Origin: an uncultured Roseicyclus sp.
GTDB lineage: Bacteria; Pseudomonadota; Alphaproteobacteria; Rhodobacterales; Rhodobacteraceae
NCBI GenBank assembly: GCA_947500415.1
Contig: CANMRT010000001.1
Span: forward strand, 1,142,982 to 1,206,981
DNA: 64,000 nt
Reading direction: 5' to 3'
Shown: in pieces, positions 36,902 through 45,645 of the stretch
Layout: each line of letters begins with the position of its first letter
Numbering within the stretch: position 1 is the first letter of the stretch
Position numbers and translations under genes: made by a program
Notes under the pieces: model-generated
The model's input: only the letters and a program-made list of their open reading frames with translations
What the model was told of the DNA's origin: nothing
The model's database searches: none

Positions 36902-37520
36902 ATACGAAAAGAACGGTCAGGCGATCTATGATGAGAGCTTTGCCACGATCCGGGCGGAGGCCGATCTGGGCCGCTTCGACGCGGACAGTGAGCAGGTCGT
37001 TGTGCGGATGATCCATGCCGCGGGCATGGTGGGTCTTGAGGCGCATGTGAAGGTCTCGGACGGCATGGTCGCAGCGGCGCGTGGCGCAATGGATGCAGGC
37101 GCGCCGATTTTTTGCGACGCCTATATGGTCAGCGAGGGCGTGACGAGTAGACGCCTACCTGCGGACAACGACGTGATCTGCACGCTCCGCGATGAACGGG
37201 TTCCGGGGATGGCGGCTGAGATGGGGACAACACGCTCGGCCGCAGCGCTGGAGCTGTGGCGCGACCGGTTGGAGGGCAGCGTTGTGGCAATTGGGAACGC
37301 GCCGACGGCTCTGTTTCACTTGTTGGAGATGTTGGAAGACCCAGACTGCCCGCGCCCTGCGGCAATCATCGGCTGCCCCGTTGGCTTTGTCGGTGCGCGC
37401 GAAAGCAAGGATGCGTTGTGGGAGGCGCTGCCTGTGCCGTCGCTGATCGTTGAGGGGCGGTTGGGTGGTTCGGCCATCACGGTCGCTGCGATCAACGCCA
37501 TTGCGAGCCGCGCGGAATGA
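36891..37520 (+). CDS. cobH: Precorrin-8X methylmutase
   Basis: 209 residues. Moves the C11 methyl to C12, giving hydrogenobyrinic acid. Catalytic H42 in VRMIHAAGMVG, then IFCDAYMVSEGVTSRRL, IGNAPTALFHLLEML and IIGCPVGFVGARESK match CobH/CbiC. The first 11 nt overlap cobG and the stop overlaps cobI by 4 nt. Confidence 0.96.
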   Translation: MPYEYEKNGQAIYDESFATIRAEADLGRFDADSEQVVVRMIHAAGMVGLEAHVKVSDGMVAAARGAMDAGAPIFCDAYMVSEGVTSRRLPADNDVICTLRDERVPGMAAEMGTTRSAAALELWRDRLEGSVVAIGNAPTALFHLLEMLEDPDCPRPAAIIGCPVGFVGARESKDALWEALPVPSLIVEGRLGGSAITVAAINAIASRAE

Positions 37521-38242
37521 GCGGGGTGATTTACGGCGTGGGGCTGGGGCCGGGGGATCCGGACCTGATGAGCGTGAAGGCAGATCGTTTGCTGCGGAAC
37601 GCCAAGCACGTGGCGTTCTTCCGGAAGGCTGGTCGGGCAGGTCGCGCGCGCAAGATTGTAGAGGGGATGCTGCACGCGGATGTGGTTGAATTCGCGATGG
37701 AATATCCGGTGACAACAGAAATTCCGCTGAGCGATCCGCGTTACAACGAAGTGCTGTCGGGCTTCTATGCGGAAGTTACGGCGCATCTGTGCAGGCTTGC
37801 CTCGAACGGCGAGGAGGTGGTGGTTTTGTGCGAGGGCGACCCGTTTTTCTATGGCTCGTTCATGCACCTTTATGAGCGGCTGAAGGACACTTGCGACGTG
37901 CAGGTCGTTCCCGCAATCACGGGCATGTCGGCGGCCTGGACGGCGACGGGCGCGCCGATCACCTGGGGCGACGATGTGTTGTCGGTGGTGATGGGGACCT
38001 TGGCTGAAGATGCGTTGGCAGATGCCATGGAACGCGCCGATGCGCTGGTGGTGATGAAGATCGGGCGCAATTTGGCGAACGTGCGCCGCGCGCTGGAGGC
38101 AGCAGGCAAGTCAGACCGCGCGGTGCTGGTGCAATATGCGGCGATGGAGGGGGAGGCTGTCTGTCCGTTGGCAGAGTTTGACGGCGAGGTGCTTCCCTAT
38201 TTCTCGATCATTGTGGTGCACGGGAAGGGGCGGCGCCCGTGA
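37517..38242 (+). CDS. cobI: Precorrin-2 C20-methyltransferase
   Basis: 241 residues, tetrapyrrole methylase fold. N-terminal SAM-site segment YGVGLGPGDPDLMSVKA, then CEGDPFFYGSFMHLYERL and VPAITGMSAAWTATGAPI. Converts precorrin-2 to precorrin-3A. Four-nt overlaps with cobH and cobJ imply coupled translation. Confidence 0.95.
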   Translation: MSGVIYGVGLGPGDPDLMSVKADRLLRNAKHVAFFRKAGRAGRARKIVEGMLHADVVEFAMEYPVTTEIPLSDPRYNEVLSGFYAEVTAHLCRLASNGEEVVVLCEGDPFFYGSFMHLYERLKDTCDVQVVPAITGMSAAWTATGAPITWGDDVLSVVMGTLAEDALADAMERADALVVMKIGRNLANVRRALEAAGKSDRAVLVQYAAMEGEAVCPLAEFDGEVLPYFSIIVVHGKGRRP

Positions 38243-38976
38243 GCGGCTGGGTTGTCGTGGCAGGCCTTGGGCCGGGGGACGCGGCTTTGATAACGCCGGA
38301 AGTCTCCGCCGTGTTGGCTGAGGCGACGGACGTAGTGGGATATATCCCTTACGTGAGGCGTGTCGCGGCGCGGCCAGGCCTGACATTGCATGAAAGCGAC
38401 AACCGGGTGGAGTTGGACCGCGCGGCCCATGCGTTGCAGATGGCGGCGGAGGGCAAGCGGGTGGTCGTGGTCTCGTCTGGCGATCCGGGCGTGTTTGCGA
38501 TGGCAAGCGCTGTGTTTGAGGCGCTGGAGGCCGGGCCTGCGGAGTGGCTTGGGTTGGACGTGCGCGTGCTGCCCGGCATCTCAGCGATGTTTGCGGCGAG
38601 CGCGAAGGCGGGTGCAGTGCTTGGGCATGATTTTTGCGCCATTAACCTGAGCGACAACCTGAAGTCGTGGGATCTTATAGAAAAGCGACTAAGGTTGGCG
38701 GCGGAGGCGGATTTCGCGATGGCCTTCTACAATCCCCGCTCCAAGGCGCGACCCGAGGGGTTCGGGCGGGTTTTGGAGGTTTTGCGGGAAGCTTGCGAGC
38801 CGGAGCGGGTGATCGTGTTCGCGCGGGCGGTGTCGACCGACGAAGAAGCGCTGCGGGTCGTACGCTTGGCCGAGGCGGAGCCTGAGATGGCGGATATGCG
38901 GACGGTGGTTTTGGTCGGCTCTTCAAAGACGCGCGTGGTGGGCGATTGGGTCTATACGCCGAGGTTCGTGGAATGA
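38239..38976 (+). CDS. cobJ: Precorrin-3B C17-methyltransferase
   Basis: 245 residues. Methylates C17 and drives ring contraction after CobG-type oxygenation. VVAGLGPGDAALITPE at the start, SSGDPGVFAMASAVFE, LPGISAMFAASAKAGA and HDFCAINLSDNLKSWD, and DFAMAFYNPRSKARP are typical of CobJ/CbiH. Its last 25 nt overlap the 3' end of cobK, which runs on the other strand. Confidence 0.95.
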   Translation: MSGWVVVAGLGPGDAALITPEVSAVLAEATDVVGYIPYVRRVAARPGLTLHESDNRVELDRAAHALQMAAEGKRVVVVSSGDPGVFAMASAVFEALEAGPAEWLGLDVRVLPGISAMFAASAKAGAVLGHDFCAINLSDNLKSWDLIEKRLRLAAEADFAMAFYNPRSKARPEGFGRVLEVLREACEPERVIVFARAVSTDEEALRVVRLAEAEPEMADMRTVVLVGSSKTRVVGDWVYTPRFVE

Positions 38977-39704
38977 TGGATCCAGTCGAGCACTTCGCCG
39001 GGCGTGGCCAGCTCGTGCCGCTTTGGCTGAGGCGGGCGGTCAATCATGACGACCGGCACGTTCAGCGCGCGTGCTGCGGCGAGCTTGGCATAAGCGCCTG
39101 TTCCACCGGAGTTTTTGGAGACGACGAGGTCGATCTTGTGGGCCTCCATCAGAGCCTTGTCGGAGGCTTCGTCAAACGGTCCCCGGTCAACGATGATCTC
39201 TGTGTTCGGCAAGGGCAGGGGCGCTTTGGGCGGATCAACAAGGCGCAGGACGTAGCGGTGCTGCGGGTTCGGGGCGAACGCGGCCAGATGCATTCGGCCC
39301 ACGGCGAGCAAGACGTTGCAGGCCGGGCGGTCGAGGGCCGTGACGGCGGCGGGGATGTCGGGCACGTGGGTCCAGTTGTCGCCCGAATGCGCGCGCCAAG
39401 CGGGCCGGGTGAGCGCGACCATGGGCACATTTGCGGCGTTTGCGGCGGCCACGGCGTTGTGGCTCATCACAGAAGCGAAGGGATGCGTGGCGTCGATCAG
39501 GTGGCTGATCTTGGCCTCGCGCAAGTAGGTGGCCAGGCCATCAACGCCCCCGAACCCACCGACACGCTGGGGCAGGGGTTGGCGCACGGGGCGGTCGACG
39601 CGGCCTGCGAAACTGACGGTGCCCGAAAGGCCAGCCTCGGCCACGGCGCGGGCCAGTGCGGTGGCCTCAAGCGTGCCGCCAAGGATCAGGAGGTTGGTCT
39701 GCAT
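38952..39704 (-). CDS. cobK: Precorrin-6A reductase, antisense inside the cob operon
   Basis: 250 residues from MQTNLLILGGTLEATALARA. NADPH-dependent reduction of precorrin-6A. LILGGTLEAT (dinucleotide loop), LIDATHPFASVMSHNA and VVSKNSGGTGAYAKLAAAR are CobK/CbiJ hallmarks. It is the only gene on the minus strand between cobN and cobF. It overlaps cobJ tail to tail by 25 nt, and its ATG (complement of 39702-39704) and the cobL ATG (39703-39705) share the palindrome CATG. Its ribosome site (AAGG about 9 nt upstream) lies within cobL. It must have its own promoter inside cobL. Confidence 0.93.
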   Translation of the reverse strand: MQTNLLILGGTLEATALARAVAEAGLSGTVSFAGRVDRPVRQPLPQRVGGFGGVDGLATYLREAKISHLIDATHPFASVMSHNAVAAANAANVPMVALTRPAWRAHSGDNWTHVPDIPAAVTALDRPACNVLLAVGRMHLAAFAPNPQHRYVLRLVDPPKAPLPLPNTEIIVDRGPFDEASDKALMEAHKIDLVVSKNSGGTGAYAKLAAARALNVPVVMIDRPPQPKRHELATPGEVLDWIHHSTNLGV

Positions 39705-40902
39705 GGCTGAGCCTTGGATCACGATCATCGGTCTGGGCGAAGATGGACCGGACGGCTTGTCGGCTGCAAGCCGGGAGGCGCTGGAAAAGGCCGAGGTGGT
39801 GATGGGACCGTCTCGGCACTTGGGTCTGATCGAGACGAGTGCGGAGACCGTGGAATGGCCGGTGCCGTTTGCGGACGGCTATGCGGTGCTTGAAGGTTTG
39901 CGCGGCAAACAGGTTGCGGTTTTGGCCTCTGGCGATCCGTTCTGGTTCGGGGCGGGTCGCGCGATTTCGGGGCATTTCCCCGGCGAATGGCGGGCATTTC
40001 CCGGGGTGTCGATCTTCGGACTGGTCGCTTCGCGGCTTGGGTGGGCGTTGGAAGACGTCGCCTGCGTTGGATTGCATGCCGCGCCCTTTGCCCGTCTGCG
40101 ACGGCACTTGGTGGAAGACGCGTTGATCATCGCAACCCTGCGCGACGGCCCGTCGGTTTCGAAACTTGCCCGCTATCTACGCGACACCGGGTTTGCAGGG
40201 ACGCGCATGTTTGTCTGCCATGCCATAGGCGGACCGCTTGAATACGTGGAAGGCATGTCCGTTTTTGAGGCTTTGAAAGGCGGCTTCAAGCATCCGGTCG
40301 CTGTCGGTCTGTCGATTGCGGCAAAGGACATTTCGTACACATTGCCCCGCGCAAGCGGCATCGCTGACGCGTTCTTCGACACGGATGGCGTGATGACCAA
40401 ACGGCCGCTTAGGGCCATGACCCTTTCTGCGCTTGCGCCACGTAGGGGTGAGCATTTGTGGGACATCGGTGGGGGATCGGGGAGCATTGCGATCGAATGG
40501 CTGCTGGCTGACGATCTGTGCCGCGCAACCATCGTGGAGCCGCGCGCCGACCGGTGTGCGCTGATCCGGGCCAATGCGGAAGCCCTTGGCGTCGAACATC
40601 GTTTGGAAGTGCTGGAGGCCAGCGCACCTGAGGTTTTGCCCGCCTTGGACCGCCCCGATGCTGTCTTCATCGGGGGCGGCTTGGACGCGGACACGCGTTT
40701 GGCGATCTGGGCTGCAGTGGCGGAAGGGACGCGGGTTGTGGCCAATGCGGTGACGCTTGAAACTGAGGCGTTGTTGGTGGATTGGCAGGCCAAATTCGGC
40801 GGAGACTTGATGAAGGTTGAGATTTCCAGTTCAAGCCCGATGGGCAGCAAACGTGGCTGGAAAGCGGCCTATCCGGTTGTGCAATGGAGCGTCGTACGAT
40901 GA
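39703..40902 (+). CDS. cobL: Precorrin-6Y C5,15-methyltransferase (decarboxylating)
   Basis: 399 residues. N-terminal tetrapyrrole methylase domain (TIIGLGEDGPDGLSAASREA, CbiE-like) and, from about residue 240, a Rossmann methyltransferase domain with HLWDIGGGSGSIAIEWLLA (CbiT-like, which also decarboxylates). The start at 39703 follows AGGAGG at 39688-39693, which lies inside cobK on the other strand; a longer frame upstream to 39529 is cobK antisense. Ends in an ATGA overlap with cobE. Confidence 0.94.
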   Translation: MAEPWITIIGLGEDGPDGLSAASREALEKAEVVMGPSRHLGLIETSAETVEWPVPFADGYAVLEGLRGKQVAVLASGDPFWFGAGRAISGHFPGEWRAFPGVSIFGLVASRLGWALEDVACVGLHAAPFARLRRHLVEDALIIATLRDGPSVSKLARYLRDTGFAGTRMFVCHAIGGPLEYVEGMSVFEALKGGFKHPVAVGLSIAAKDISYTLPRASGIADAFFDTDGVMTKRPLRAMTLSALAPRRGEHLWDIGGGSGSIAIEWLLADDLCRATIVEPRADRCALIRANAEALGVEHRLEVLEASAPEVLPALDRPDAVFIGGGLDADTRLAIWAAVAEGTRVVANAVTLETEALLVDWQAKFGGDLMKVEISSSSPMGSKRGWKAAYPVVQWSVVR

Positions 40903-41252
40903 TCGTGGCAGGGTTCGGATTTCGCGGATCAGCGACCGAGGAAAGCTTAGCTGACGCCTATGCCAAAGCTGGCACGGCGCATGTCGCCGCGACTGTTTCG
41001 GATAAGGTTGCTGGGGCATTCAGTGCATTTGCGAAGGCTCAAGGGCTGTCTGAAAAAGGCGTTTCTGCAGAGGATTTGGTTGTCCAAGACACGGTGACGC
41101 AAAGCTTCACTTCGCTGGCGGAACGCGGCACGGGCTCGGTGGCGGAGGCTGCAGCCCTGGCGGCGGCGGGAGAGGGCGCGCGGTTGATCAAGGCGCGGGT
41201 GATCTCAGACGATGGATGCGCAACTTGCGCCTTGGCGGAGAGCGCGGAATGA
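40899..41252 (+). CDS. cobE: CobE / CbiG C-terminal-domain protein
   Basis: 117 residues. [21 protein letters not shown] is the standard CobE/CbiG_C opening, and ends in [10 protein letters not shown]. In the aerobic pathway its exact role is unsettled; the anaerobic homologue CbiG opens the ring-A lactone. Start by ATGA overlap with cobL, and its own stop overlaps the cobM ATG. Confidence 0.88.
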   Translation: MIVAGFGFRGSATEESLADAYAKAGTAHVAATVSDKVAGAFSAFAKAQGLSEKGVSAEDLVVQDTVTQSFTSLAERGTGSVAEAAALAAAGEGARLIKARVISDDGCATCALAESAE

Positions 41253-42043
41253 CGGTGCATTTCATTGGCGCAGGGCCGGGCGCGCCGGACCTTTTGACTT
41301 TGCGCGGGCGCGACCTGATCGCGGCCTGCCCGGTGTGCCTCTATGCCGGATCGCTGGTGCCGGAGGCGGTGCTGGAGCATTGCCCGGAAGGGGCGCAGGT
41401 GGTGAATACCGCGCCGATGTCGCTGGATGAGATCATCGGGACGATTGCTGTTGCCCATGACGCGGGCAAAGACGTGGCTCGGCTGCATTCCGGCGATCTG
41501 TCAGTCTGGTCCGCGATGGGCGAACAGATCCGGCGGCTGGAGGCCCTTCGCATCCCCTACACGGTGACGCCGGGCGTGCCCTCCTTTGCGGCGGCAGCGG
41601 CCACGCTTGGGCAAGAATTGACGCTACCGGGTGTTGGGCAATCGCTGGTGCTAACGCGCACGCAGGGCAAGGCGACGTCGATGCCGGAAGGGGAGAGCCT
41701 TGTGAACTTTGGGCGGACGGGCGCGACATTGGCGCTGCATCTGTCGATAGGGCAGATGGAGAAAGTCGTGGCGGAATTGGTTCCACATTATGGGGCGGAT
41801 TGCCCGGTGGCCGTTGTCTACCGCGCGTCTTGGCCCGATGAGAGGGTGATCCGGGCGACGTTGGGAACGCTGGAAGAGGCTGTGGATGAGGGCATCGCGC
41901 GGACGGCGCTGATCTTTGTGGGGCCTGCGATTGGGGCGTCCGATTTCACCGAAAGCCGTCTTTATGCGGCGGATTATGATCGCCGGTATCGGCCCCAGAC
42001 GGCGGATAGTCCGTGGAGCGAATGGCAGCATGGCGATGACTGA
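41249..42043 (+). CDS. cobM: Precorrin-4 C11-methyltransferase
   Basis: 264 residues. [56 protein letters not shown] and [16 protein letters not shown] are CobM/CbiF signatures. Converts precorrin-4 to precorrin-5. Start set by ATGA overlap with cobE; a longer frame from 41216 is unlikely. Confidence 0.95.
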   Translation: MTVHFIGAGPGAPDLLTLRGRDLIAACPVCLYAGSLVPEAVLEHCPEGAQVVNTAPMSLDEIIGTIAVAHDAGKDVARLHSGDLSVWSAMGEQIRRLEALRIPYTVTPGVPSFAAAAATLGQELTLPGVGQSLVLTRTQGKATSMPEGESLVNFGRTGATLALHLSIGQMEKVVAELVPHYGADCPVAVVYRASWPDERVIRATLGTLEEAVDEGIARTALIFVGPAIGASDFTESRLYAADYDRRYRPQTADSPWSEWQHGDD

Positions 42044-43340
42044 GATGCGCGGTTTGATGGTGTCTGCACCCGCCTCTGGCACGGGCAAGACGACGGTGAT
42101 GTTGGGCCTTTTGCGCGCGCTTCGTGAGGACGGGCTAGAGGTGCAGCCGTTCAAGAGCGGGCCGGATTACATCGACCCGGCGTTTCATCTGGCGGCCGCA
42201 GGGCGGGCCTCGTTCAACCTTGATACGTGGGCAATGGATGGCGGGCTTCTGGATGGCATCGCTGCGCAGGCGGCGGGGGCTGAAATCTGCGTCGCAGAAG
42301 GGTCCATGGGCCTCTACGACGGGGTGGCGACCGAGGGGCAAAGCGGGTTTGGCAGCAGCGCCGAGACGGCGCGGCGCATGGGCTGGCCGGTGGTTTTGGT
42401 GATCGACGCGGGCGGGCAGGCGCAATCGGCGGCGGCCACCGCGATGGGCTTTCAGGCCTACGCGCCTGAGGTGCCCTTTGCAGGCGTGATCGTGAACCGC
42501 GTGGCCTCTCCCCGCCATGAGCGGCTGATCCGGCGCGGGATGGATCAAGCCGGGTTGAACGTATTGGGTGTTTTGCCCCGGCGAGGCGATCTGGCTTTGC
42601 CGGAACGACATCTGGGGCTGATCCAGGCGGTTGAGCATCCCGATTTGGAGGCTGCAATTGCGGGCTATGCCACGTTCCTGCGTGAGAATGTGGATTTGGA
42701 GGCGATCAAGGCGGCGGCGCGGGGTGGGACCTTGCCTTCTGGTGCCTTGCCGAAACCACCTGCGCAGCGCATTGCACTGGCCCGCGATGCGGCGTTTTCC
42801 TTCACTTATCCGCATTTGTTGGAAGGCTGGCGCGCGGCTGGGGCGGAGATTTTGCCGTTCTCGCCCTTGGCCGATCAGGCCCCCCCCGAGGCCGATTTGG
42901 TTTGGCTGCCGGGCGGCTACCCGGAGCTGCATGCGGGCCAACTGGCGGCGGCCTCGACCTTCATGGAGGGCTTGCGCAAGCATGCTGAGACCAAGCCGGT
43001 TCACGGGGAGTGCGGCGGCTACATGGCCTTGGGCGAAGTGTTGGTCGATAAGGAAGGGGTGCGGCACCAGATGGCCGGTTTGCTTGGTGTTGCAACGTCG
43101 TTTGAAAAGCGGAAGTTTCATCTGGGCTACCGTCGTGCCGTGCTGAAGGCGGGTATGATGGGATTTGCGGCGGGCGCTGTGCTGCGCGGGCATGAGTTTC
43201 ACTACACCGTTGTTTTGGAAGAACCGGACCAGCCGCTGGCAGAGGTCGCTGACGCGGACGGAAATCCGGTGCCGGAGACAGGTGCGATCCGGGGCAATGT
43301 GACCGGCACCTTCTTTCACATGATCGCGGAGGAGGCATGA
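42030..43340 (+). CDS. cobB: Cobyrinate / hydrogenobyrinate a,c-diamide synthase
   Basis: 436 residues if it starts at 42030; an ATG at 42036 gives 434 and I cannot separate them, though a GGAG lies 11 nt before the first. P-loop [47 protein letters not shown], and a glutamine amidotransferase domain with the catalytic Cys in [13 protein letters not shown]. Amidates the a and c side chains before cobalt insertion. Overlaps the 3' end of cobM by 14 nt and cobA by 4 nt. Confidence 0.95.
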   Translation: MAMTEMRGLMVSAPASGTGKTTVMLGLLRALREDGLEVQPFKSGPDYIDPAFHLAAAGRASFNLDTWAMDGGLLDGIAAQAAGAEICVAEGSMGLYDGVATEGQSGFGSSAETARRMGWPVVLVIDAGGQAQSAAATAMGFQAYAPEVPFAGVIVNRVASPRHERLIRRGMDQAGLNVLGVLPRRGDLALPERHLGLIQAVEHPDLEAAIAGYATFLRENVDLEAIKAAARGGTLPSGALPKPPAQRIALARDAAFSFTYPHLLEGWRAAGAEILPFSPLADQAPPEADLVWLPGGYPELHAGQLAAASTFMEGLRKHAETKPVHGECGGYMALGEVLVDKEGVRHQMAGLLGVATSFEKRKFHLGYRRAVLKAGMMGFAAGAVLRGHEFHYTVVLEEPDQPLAEVADADGNPVPETGAIRGNVTGTFFHMIAEEA

Positions 43341-44059
43341 GCGGATTTGTCTCTTTCGTGGGGTCCGGCCCCGGTGATCCTGAATTGCTAACGTTGAAGG
43401 CGGTGGACCGGCTCAAACGCGCCGACGCGGTTCTGTTTGATGATCTGTCCAGCGGCCCGATCCTGACCCATGCGCGGGCTGGCGCGGACCTTGTTGGCGT
43501 AGGCAAACGCGCCGGGCGGCCTTCGCCGAAACAGCGCCATGTATCACAGTTGTTGGTGGATTACGCACAGCAGGGCGGGCGTATTGTGCGCCTGAAGTCC
43601 GGCGATAGCGGGCTGTTCGGGCGGCTGGAGGAAGAGCTGGTTGCGCTGCGTGAGGCAGGGATCGATTACGAGATCATTCCGGGTGTGCCGAGCGCGATTG
43701 CCGCAGCCGCCGCCCACGGCATTCCCCTGACCCGGCGGATGACCGCGCGGCGGGTGCAGTTTGTGACGGGCCACGATGTGTCGGGTGAATTGCCTAAAGA
43801 CATCGACCTGGCAGCTTTGGCGGACCCGACAGCCTCCACAGTCGTGTTTATGGGCAAGCGGACGTTTCCGAAGCTGGCAGAGGCGCTTATCGAACGGGGC
43901 TTGCCCGCCGACACGCCCGCATTGCTGGCTGAAGGGGTTAGCACGCCGGAGCAGGCCTTGCACCGGATGAGTGTCGCGGAATTGATCGAGCGTCTGAGCG
44001 GAGAGTTGGGGAGCGCGCCTGCGTTGATCCTTTATGGCCCATTGGCGGAGCCGGAGTGA
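43337..44059 (+). CDS. cobA: Uroporphyrinogen-III C-methyltransferase
   Basis: 240 residues, SUMT. SFVGSGPGDPELLTLKA, VGVGKRAGRPSPKQ, RLKSGDSGLFGRLEEEL, IPGVPSAIAAAAAHGIPLTRR and the later VFMGKRTFPKLAEAL fit. Methylates uroporphyrinogen III at C2 and C7 to precorrin-2, the branch point into corrin synthesis; having it in the riboswitch-controlled operon places flux control there. It lacks the CysG NAD/ferrochelatase domain. Confidence 0.94.
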   Translation: MSGFVSFVGSGPGDPELLTLKAVDRLKRADAVLFDDLSSGPILTHARAGADLVGVGKRAGRPSPKQRHVSQLLVDYAQQGGRIVRLKSGDSGLFGRLEEELVALREAGIDYEIIPGVPSAIAAAAAHGIPLTRRMTARRVQFVTGHDVSGELPKDIDLAALADPTASTVVFMGKRTFPKLAEALIERGLPADTPALLAEGVSTPEQALHRMSVAELIERLSGELGSAPALILYGPLAEPE

Positions 44060-44793
44060 TGGACCTGTGGCTGATCGGGATCGGCACGGGCAATCCGGAG
44101 CATGTCACGCTTGAGGCGCGGCGGGCTTTGCGGGAGGCGGGGACGATCCTCGTGCCAAGAAAGGGCGCGGGTAAGGACGATCTGGCCGGATTGCGGCATC
44201 AGATATTGGCGGAAGCCGGGGCTGAGGGTAGGGTCGTGGAATTCGACTATCCGGTGCGGGATGAAGCGCTACCCTATCGTGAGCGGGTCACGGCCTGGCA
44301 TGATGAGATTGCGCGACGTTGGGTTGACGCGGTGGGGGATGCGGAAGGCTCCATCGCACTGCTCGTTTGGGGCGATCCGTCGCTTTACGACAGCACGTTG
44401 CGGATCGCGAAGCGGCTGGACCCTGAGCCGCGCATCCGTGTGGTGCCGGGAATTACGGCGCTCAGCGCTTTGACGGCGGCCCATGAGATCACATTCAACA
44501 CCTTGGCGGGTGCAGTCGTTGTAACCACAGGGCGGCGTTTGCGGGACCACGGCTGGCCCGAGGGCGCGGAAAGCGTGGTGGTGATGCTGGACGGGGAATG
44601 CAGCTTTATGGGGTTGGACCGGCCCGATCTACGCATCTGGTGGGGCGCTTATCTGGGCATGGAAGAGCAGGTACTGGAAGCGGGTCTGCTGGCGGAGGTT
44701 GGCCCCCGGATCGTGGAGCGTCGCGCGGCAGAGCGCGAGCGGCACGGGTGGATCATGGACACCTACCTTTTGCGGCCCGAGGGTCTGGAATGA
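44059..44793 (+). CDS. cobF: Precorrin-6A synthase (deacetylating)
   Basis: 244 residues. Methylates C1 of precorrin-5 and removes the acetyl group; diagnostic of the aerobic pathway. WLIGIGTGNPEHVTLEARRA at the start, then VWGDPSLYDSTLRIAKRL and VPGITALSALTAAHEI. The ATG at 44059 overlaps the cobA stop by 1 nt (TGATG); GTG at 44056 is an alternative. Confidence 0.93.
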   Translation: MDLWLIGIGTGNPEHVTLEARRALREAGTILVPRKGAGKDDLAGLRHQILAEAGAEGRVVEFDYPVRDEALPYRERVTAWHDEIARRWVDAVGDAEGSIALLVWGDPSLYDSTLRIAKRLDPEPRIRVVPGITALSALTAAHEITFNTLAGAVVVTTGRRLRDHGWPEGAESVVVMLDGECSFMGLDRPDLRIWWGAYLGMEEQVLEAGLLAEVGPRIVERRAAERERHGWIMDTYLLRPEGLE

Positions 44794-45122
44794 GCGCTGT
44801 ATTGCGCCTTTGCGTGAGTTGTGACGGGGCGGATGTGTCCGCGTTGCAAGTTGCGTTGGACGCCGCCGGGTTGGACATCAAAGTGATGCCGCAGGATTGC
44901 ATGAACGCCTGCGCCACGCCGGTCAGCCTTGCGTTGCAGGATGTCGGGCGGGCGACGAACTTCTTCGCCGGTGTGGACCCGGTGGCGGATCAGGCAGACA
45001 TAGTAACCACGGCGCGTGCCTATCTGGATGCGCCGGGTGGCTGGATTGACGATGCGACAGTTTGTGGACGCTTGCGGTTCTGCCTTGTCGGGCGGGTGCC
45101 CCCGCTCAGTTCTGGATCGTAA
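44790..45122 (+). CDS. DUF1636-like metal-binding protein (2)
   Basis: 110 residues, start by ATGA overlap with cobF. CVSC near residues 8-11, then CMNACATPVSLALQ and a C-terminal CLVGRVPPL. This matches the plan of the DUF1636 protein at 31320 (CVKC, CLQNCDSGCSVAL, CIARIPP), so the operon begins and ends with related proteins. The Cys layout suggests a thioredoxin-like [2Fe-2S] fold. Its last 17 nt overlap the convergent His-rich protein gene. Confidence 0.78.
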   Translation: MSAVLRLCVSCDGADVSALQVALDAAGLDIKVMPQDCMNACATPVSLALQDVGRATNFFAGVDPVADQADIVTTARAYLDAPGGWIDDATVCGRLRFCLVGRVPPLSSGS

Positions 45123-45588
45123 GCGTCTGACTCACGGGCGTGTCGCCCACGGCAAGCTGCCGATGATCGTTGGCAAAGAGGCCCACGCGGATTTCGACCT
45201 CGCCATCTGGCAACCCATCGAGATGCACCCACGAACCATAGAAACGGCCGAGCTTCACGCCATCGATATAGACATGGGCGTGCCCTTCACCGGGGATGTG
45301 ATCGAGGCTCGCATTCTCGGGGGAGAAGGTGAAATTCTCGGTGATGATATGCAGGTTCCAGCCTGCCATCGGATCCTCAACAACCGTGATTGCAAGGGTG
45401 GGGGCGTCGGCGTCTTCGGGCAGCGAGAGAACCTCTTCATGCATCACTGAATGGTCGGTGCCGCCATGGTGCGTTGGATCGGAATGGTCGTGACCGTCAA
45501 GCGTGATGCCATTGGCCGCCGCGATGGTGAAGCCAAGGCCGCCGCCAAAGATCAGACCGATGGCCAGCATGGGAAGAGAGGTGTTCAT
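45106..45588 (-). CDS. His-rich exported protein beside the cobalt transporter
   Basis: 160 residues. Begins MNTSLPMLAIGLIFGGGLGF, an uncleaved anchor or signal peptide, followed by a His/Asp cluster (DGHDHSDPTHHGG then DHSVMHEE). The rest is a beta-rich domain with GEGHAHVYIDGVKLGRFYG and WVHLDGLPDGEVEIRVGLFANDH, where His residues recur. Located 57 bp after cbtA on the same strand. Probably a periplasmic metal-binding partner of CbtAB; cobalt is inferred from context only. The name of the family is unknown to me. A longer in-frame reading from 45630 is less likely. Confidence 0.6.
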   Translation of the reverse strand: MNTSLPMLAIGLIFGGGLGFTIAAANGITLDGHDHSDPTHHGGTDHSVMHEEVLSLPEDADAPTLAITVVEDPMAGWNLHIITENFTFSPENASLDHIPGEGHAHVYIDGVKLGRFYGSWVHLDGLPDGEVEIRVGLFANDHRQLAVGDTPVSQTLTIQN

Positions 45589-45617
45589 GGACCACTCCGA
45601 GACAAAAGGAAGGAACG

Positions 45618-45645
45618 ACGCGGGCACCAATGGCCCGCGTTTTTC
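45618..45645 (+). terminator. Plus-strand terminator beyond the convergent His-rich gene
   Basis: CGCGGGC (45619-45625) and GCCCGCG (45633-45639) with a 7-nt loop, followed by TTTTT on the plus strand. On the minus strand the same hairpin lacks a T tract. It could end transcripts from the cob operon after they have run antisense through the His-rich gene. Confidence 0.6.

Noticed and set aside
39529-39702. N-terminal extension of cobL by 58 codons
   Set aside because: It is antisense cobK with no ribosome site, whereas AGGAGG precedes the ATG at 39703.
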